Below are positions 5,780-9,491 of a stretch of DNA of 9,491 nt, one piece after another. The stretch lies in NCBI GenBank assembly GCA_002049945.1, contig MVCT01000047.1:1-9491 (forward strand). The letters run 5' to 3'. Position 1 is the first letter of the stretch, and every line of letters starts with the position of its first letter. This stretch comes from Candidatus Cloacimonas sp. 4484_140 (GTDB taxonomy: Bacteria > Cloacimonadota > Cloacimonadia > JGIOTU-2). A model generated the notes under the pieces. That model worked only from the letters and a program-made list of their open reading frames with translations, was not told the origin of the DNA and did no database searches. A program made the translations under genes and the position numbers.

Positions 5780-6484
5780 ATGCCGGAAACCACGCTGGAT
5801 GACCTGCAATACAAAGACATTCACCTGCGCCAGAATAAACGGGGTTACAGAAGCACAGAAGATTCACTGATTCTCTTATACGCCATTATAAAAGGGTTGG
5901 GATTTGACTACAGCGGAAATGCCTTTGAGTTCGGAACAGGTTCAGGTATTATTTCATTACTACTTGCCGCAAAACTGAAAAATATCACAATAACAGCAAT
6001 TGAGATACAAGAATCTCTCTTCGGGCTGGCAAAAGAAAATATTCTTCGTGCCGGACTTGAAGAAAGAATTATTCTCATAAAAGCAGACGGCAGAAAGATC
6101 AAAGAATATTTCAATCCCCAGAAATATGACTGTGCCTTTGCAAACCCGCCATTTTTTCTAAAGAATTCAGGAAAGCCCAGTTCATCAAAGGAGAAGCTTT
6201 ATGCGCGACACGAACTGCTTTGCAATATGGACGATGTGCTGAATTCCTTTGAATATGTGCTGAAAACCAAGGGAGTAGGATTTCTTATTTATCCTGTGGA
6301 ACGGCTCGATGAATTTCGGGAAAAGATAAGATCGCTTAAACGTATGAAGCTATTTCGCATTCAGTTTTTCAAAGACATAAAACATCCCGGCGGAACATGG
6401 AAACCTTCACAAAACGAATCCGATTTATCTAAATGTGCGCAAAAGAGCAAATTATTTGTAGCGGAGATTAAGAAGCACCTATGA
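5780..6484 (+). CDS. TrmN6-like tRNA1(Val) adenine-37 N6-methyltransferase family protein
   Basis: A class I SAM-dependent methyltransferase of 234 residues. The N-terminal segment LRQNKRGYRSTEDSLIL (16-32) is the substrate-side motif of the YfiC/TrmN6 family. The SAM-binding motif I is FEFGTGSGIISLLLA (49-63), the acidic ribose-binding residue is Glu75 in AIEIQ, and the catalytic loop is NPPF (122-125), the form used by N6-adenine and related amino methyltransferases. TrmN6 methylates A37 of tRNA1(Val). The family also includes relatives of uncertain substrate, so the exact target is inferred. It starts 6 bases after dut, and its stop overlaps the next start in ATGA. Confidence 0.85.
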   Translation: MPETTLDDLQYKDIHLRQNKRGYRSTEDSLILLYAIIKGLGFDYSGNAFEFGTGSGIISLLLAAKLKNITITAIEIQESLFGLAKENILRAGLEERIILIKADGRKIKEYFNPQKYDCAFANPPFFLKNSGKPSSSKEKLYARHELLCNMDDVLNSFEYVLKTKGVGFLIYPVERLDEFREKIRSLKRMKLFRIQFFKDIKHPGGTWKPSQNESDLSKCAQKSKLFVAEIKKHL

Positions 6485-7356
6485 AAGGATTTTTTCCACT
6501 TTTTAGGAAACTCTATTCTGATCTTATCGGACACCTCATCATAATTTGGTTCCTGATCCTGCTCACTGCACTTGTACTCCTTGCTATGTTCTATGCGGAA
6601 GAATACTTTGAAAAAGCGCTGCACGAGGAAGTGGTGAAGTCATCGGTAATTGTGTATATAAACCCTCAAGCACAGACAGAAGACGTGATGATGAGAATTC
6701 TATCATACCCGACCATAGAGAATCACAGACTTATCACAAGCATGGAAACCATAAAGGAATTGCAAAGAACCTATGGTTTGAGCACCCTTCCCCAATGGGT
6801 TGATCCAGAGAAAATCCCGGATTTTGTGCATGCAAATCTTAGCCCGCTGGAGTTTTCAATAAATAAATTCACGACTATGGTTGATTCGTTAACGGCAGAC
6901 GAAAGGATTCAGCAGATTGACTATAACTCCCTGGAAGTAAGGCGCCTTGGCACGATCACTTCGCTTTTCACGAAATTCAAATGGGCGCCACAAATATTGG
7001 TGTTGATACTTTTCGGTTTTGTTCTTTTCCTCGTCAGGCGGCTCATGCGGAGCAGGCAGAAAGAAAAGTGGAAACTCTGGAAAAGCATGAACATCAAGCC
7101 GATTTTTAAAGTTCCACATCTTATTCTGGAATTTATGATCACAACTGTTGTGGTTGGCGGCATATTCGAGGTACTTATTCTACTTTTCGGAGAGGACATG
7201 CTCCTTCTGTTCAATATCAACATTCTACAGTTCAATGACGGCTGGCGTTCTGTCTGTGTGCTGCTTGGACTTTATATGTTTATTTCACTCATAAACCTCA
7301 TGTTCAAGGATAAAGAAAAAACAAAGGTGGTTTTCAAAAAAAGTGGAAAAGTTTAA
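6481..7356 (+). CDS. Divergent FtsX-like four-helix membrane protein
   Basis: The 291-residue product has the FtsX plan: a short cytoplasmic N-terminus, a first membrane helix at about 18-38, a periplasmic domain at 39-168, then helices near 170-186, 214-236 and 256-275 and a basic tail. The periplasmic part begins SSVIVYINPQAQTEDVMMRIL (54-74), like the FtsX strand-helix unit that follows helix 1. FtsX normally pairs with the ATPase FtsE to switch on cell-wall hydrolases at the septum. No ftsE adjoins it; the ATG overlaps the stop of the methyltransferase gene. Sequence match to classical FtsX is loose, so the name rests on topology and local pattern. An M23 peptidase with coiled coil, the usual kind of partner, is encoded about 3 kb upstream. 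The gene overlaps pgsA by 14 bases. Confidence 0.6.
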   Translation: MKGFFPLFRKLYSDLIGHLIIIWFLILLTALVLLAMFYAEEYFEKALHEEVVKSSVIVYINPQAQTEDVMMRILSYPTIENHRLITSMETIKELQRTYGLSTLPQWVDPEKIPDFVHANLSPLEFSINKFTTMVDSLTADERIQQIDYNSLEVRRLGTITSLFTKFKWAPQILVLILFGFVLFLVRRLMRSRQKEKWKLWKSMNIKPIFKVPHLILEFMITTVVVGGIFEVLILLFGEDMLLLFNINILQFNDGWRSVCVLLGLYMFISLINLMFKDKEKTKVVFKKSGKV

Positions 7357-7884
7357 ACACCAAATACCAAATGCACTCACTGTTTTCAGGATCATCCTGA
7401 TACCGGTCTTTATTTATTTTGCGCTCAACGACTACTTCATTGTCACGCTTATCGTGTTTGTTGTCGCAGCACTGACAGATACTTTTGACGGTGTGATCGC
7501 AAGAAAATTCGGATATGTATCAAATTTTGGAAAAATAGTCGATCCGCTTGCCGATAAACTGTTGGTCGCCTCAGCTCTTGTAATTTTTTCATATTGGGGA
7601 ATTCTGTTCTGGTGGCTTACTGTAATTATTTTGTTGCGAGAAGTATTTATGACGGTTTATCGTGAGCTTCTTAAGAAAAGAGGTATCTTCCTTGCAGCGA
7701 TAAAACGAAAACCACCACACAGATGGTCACCATCATCGCAACCCTTGCATACAGAGCGATCCTGCCAAAGGTCGTAATCATTGACACCATACTGATCATT
7801 ATGTATTTTTTGATTGCAGTATTGGCATGGATGTCAGCAATTATATATTTACACCAAGTACGGAAGGAGCGGCATGAGACGTAA
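7343..7884 (+). pseudogene. pgsA: CDP-diacylglycerol-glycerol-3-phosphate 3-phosphatidyltransferase, frame broken
   Basis: PgsA makes phosphatidylglycerol phosphate from CDP-diacylglycerol and glycerol-3-phosphate in the inner membrane. From GTG 7343, which overlaps the FtsX-like gene, the first 118 residues are normal: NALTVFRIILIPVF, then a complete CDP-alcohol phosphotransferase motif (Asp46, Asp49-Gly50, Ala53-Arg54, Gly63, Asp67, Asp71), and LLRE at 97-100. After FLAA the frame runs into a junk tail and stops at 7777. The expected C-terminus continues in the -1 frame from about 7699: KTKTTTQMVT, two hydrophobic helices, ending with TAA at 7882-7884. The conserved residues between FLAA and the Gly-Lys of this family are missing, so about 10 bases, rather than one, appear lost. 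The gene is essential in most bacteria. A real mutation, a strain variant or an assembly error are all possible. As read, the product is truncated at 144 residues. Confidence 0.85.
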
Positions 7885-8932
7885 ATTTATTGCTCTAATT
7901 GTTGGGTGTGTGTTATTGGTCATCGCAGGATGTGATAATGGACCATCATTGCGAAAGAGTAGCTCAGACCACAAGAAACCACTTTCCTGGGGACAATCCC
8001 ACCGCATCTTCACCTATGCTGACAAAAAGGCATGGGATTACGGACAGCTTGAAATAAAAAAATCCCTCGAACGGCAATTTTTCACTACAAAGAACGAGGT
8101 GCTTTTTACAGTAGAGAGGCACGATATCTCAAAGATCCACACCTATTATAAATTTGCAAATCTCCTATTTTTATGTGATGTGAGTTCGAAACATCCGGTT
8201 TCCGAATATGTGAAAGAGATCATTCCTGAGCAGGCAGCAATGATCGGAGATTCCCTTCCTGCAACTATGGTCGCAGCAAAAGATCTCTGGGCACGAGACC
8301 AGCGCGTTATCTTTATACTGGGAAAAGACCTTGAACAATTGCTTCTCTACACCTTTGAAAATCTGAATCTCATCTTTGAAATTTACGAGGGTGGCGAGAT
8401 TGAAAGGATCGAGAACGTGGTGTATAAGCTCGGGTTGAATGAGACGGAGATCACATACGAGAAGGAACATTATCCTTGGTATTTAGAGCTTCCCTCTCAA
8501 TATAGAGTTTTTCGCAGGGACGATGCATACAATTTTGTGTCATATCTTTGCCGTGTGAAAAAATATCCCGACCGTTTCCTGGGCATCTATTGGGAGTCCA
8601 TGGAAGAGAATAATGTATCAAAAGAATGGCTCTATCAAAAACGGCTTGAAATTGGAGATAAATACTATAATGGTGACACGCTTTTTTTTAGTGATGTGCG
8701 GCAGGAGAATACGGATTTTCTTGGCTATAAAGCATATAAATTATCAGGAAGATGGCAGAATTTGACAAGCTTTACAGGTGGCACCTTTGCCTGCTGGGGA
8801 TTCTATGACGAGCAGCAGAAGATAGCATACATGATAGATAACGCAGTGTTTTTCCCGGAAGGCGATAAGCTGCGAGCATTGATCGGACTAGAAATAATCA
8901 GCAACACTTTTAAAACGATAGAAAAAAAATAG
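7874..8932 (+). CDS. DUF4837-like lipoprotein
   Basis: The start is ATG 7874, with GGAAGGAG at 7862-7869, inside the last codons of pgsA. It gives 352 residues. Residues 1-20 are a lipoprotein signal with the lipobox IAGC (Cys20). The body is soluble and mixed alpha/beta. Features that recall DUF4837 are VIFILGKD (in the first half), WYLELPSQYRVF, DRFLGIYWE near 225-240, GDKYYNGD, then a Gly-Arg-Trp followed by a GGTFACWGFYDEQQKIAYMID strand pair and a final helix ending near the C-terminus. DUF4837 proteins occur mainly in Bacteroidetes and related phyla, and their function is unknown. The family call is from remembered pattern, so moderate. The protein should sit lipid-anchored in the envelope. 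It is probably cotranscribed with pgsA. Confidence 0.65.
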   Translation: MRRKFIALIVGCVLLVIAGCDNGPSLRKSSSDHKKPLSWGQSHRIFTYADKKAWDYGQLEIKKSLERQFFTTKNEVLFTVERHDISKIHTYYKFANLLFLCDVSSKHPVSEYVKEIIPEQAAMIGDSLPATMVAAKDLWARDQRVIFILGKDLEQLLLYTFENLNLIFEIYEGGEIERIENVVYKLGLNETEITYEKEHYPWYLELPSQYRVFRRDDAYNFVSYLCRVKKYPDRFLGIYWESMEENNVSKEWLYQKRLEIGDKYYNGDTLFFSDVRQENTDFLGYKAYKLSGRWQNLTSFTGGTFACWGFYDEQQKIAYMIDNAVFFPEGDKLRALIGLEIISNTFKTIEKK

Positions 8933-8947
8933 AATTAGGAGGGCACC

Positions 8948-9491
8948 ATGAGAACAAACATTCTTGTTTCAATTGCATGCATGATAACCCTGTGTGCACT
9001 CACTTTATCGTTGCAGGCACAGGAAATTAAGATCAACGAAATTCTTTACGATCCCACAGGCACAGACACAGGCAAAGAATGGATTGAATTATACAATGCA
9101 GGCACAGAACCGGTTCCACTCGAGGGCTGGCAAATACAGAAAGCGGGTTCTAATTTCGGGGAATGCTTTACTTTTCCTGAGTATATTATTTATCCAGGAG
9201 AATATCTATTAATTGGAGAATACCAGGTTCCAAATGCAGACCTGATAGGAGTACTGGCTTTTCAAAACGGAGGTACTGCCACAGACGGCGTACGTATAAT
9301 CTCTGTGGCAGGAGACACGATTGATACGATTCTGTATGATTCTCCTAACACAAATAATCTGCCGAGCGATACACACAATCCAGGCATCTTTTTTGCAGTA
9401 GATGTATCTTCAAATTCAGGAAATACTCTCATCCGCTACCCGAATGGGCACGATACCGATAATTGCGAAGAAGATTTCTTTGAATGCGAAT
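8948..9491 (+). CDS. Partial secreted lamin-tail-domain (LTD) protein, C-terminus outside window
   Basis: ATG 8948 has AGGAGGG at 8937-8943, and 181 codons are visible before the right edge. Residues 1-23 form a Sec signal peptide ending SLQA, probably cut before QEIK. An LTD fold follows directly: IKINEILYDPTG (26-37), the signature EWIELYNAG (43-51), VPLEGWQIQKAG, a PGEYLLIGE strand and DGVRIISVAGDTIDTILYD. Bacterial LTD proteins are exported and often carry further beta-sandwich repeats, nuclease-like domains or a C-terminal sorting signal; that part is cut off here. The gene starts 15 bases after the DUF4837-like lipoprotein stop. Two later blocks (SPNTNNLPSDTHNPG, SGNTLIRYPNG) resemble the phrases often found at the end of LTD domains. 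Function beyond surface or secreted location is unknown. Confidence 0.8.
   Translation, partial: MRTNILVSIACMITLCALTLSLQAQEIKINEILYDPTGTDTGKEWIELYNAGTEPVPLEGWQIQKAGSNFGECFTFPEYIIYPGEYLLIGEYQVPNADLIGVLAFQNGGTATDGVRIISVAGDTIDTILYDSPNTNNLPSDTHNPGIFFAVDVSSNSGNTLIRYPNGHDTDNCEEDFFECE

Noticed and set aside
7699..7713. Programmed -1 ribosomal frameshift to give full-length PgsA
   Set aside because: The A runs do not form a proper slippery heptamer in the reading frame, and conserved residues are missing at the junction, which a frameshift would not restore.

Overview
The window looks like a chromosomal replication-origin neighbourhood from an AT-rich, Gram-negative-type bacterium. dnaA (minus strand) lies between two intergenic stretches that both carry DnaA boxes. 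A run of housekeeping genes leaves this point on the plus strand, so genes on both sides are transcribed away from 2057-2388. Two proteins with lipoprotein signals, one resembling DUF4837, and an exported lamin-tail-domain protein suggest the FCB group or a related candidate phylum such as Cloacimonadota. That placement is inferred from family content and was not tested.

Layout. 1-464 (minus): 5' part of a lipoprotein with a DNRLRE-like domain, running off the left edge. 465-721: non-coding, with DnaA boxes and a hairpin. 722-2056 (minus): complete dnaA. 2057-2388: divergent intergenic region with two perfect DnaA boxes, several near matches and AT-rich tracts. 2407-4266 (plus): membrane-anchored M23 (LytM) endopeptidase, thiamine pyrophosphokinase (thiN) and exonuclease VII small subunit (xseB). 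4267-4451: non-coding, with a degenerate 39-bp tandem repeat. 4452-7884 (plus): tightly packed ispA, dut, a TrmN6-like tRNA methyltransferase, a divergent FtsX-like protein and pgsA, with overlaps or gaps of only a few bases. 7874-8932: a DUF4837-like lipoprotein. 8948-9491: a secreted lamin-tail-domain protein, cut by the right edge.

The genes cover replication initiation (dnaA), nucleotide pool and repair functions (dut, xseB), cofactor and isoprenoid synthesis (thiN, ispA), tRNA modification, phospholipid synthesis (pgsA) and envelope work (M23, FtsX-like, lipoproteins). Most are ordinary core genes. The points that stand out are the two-part origin around dnaA, a reading-frame break in pgsA that also removes conserved residues, the 39-bp repeat before ispA, and an FtsX-like protein with no FtsE beside it. 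I found no defence system, CRISPR array, insertion sequence, tRNA or rRNA, and no convincing new multi-gene system.
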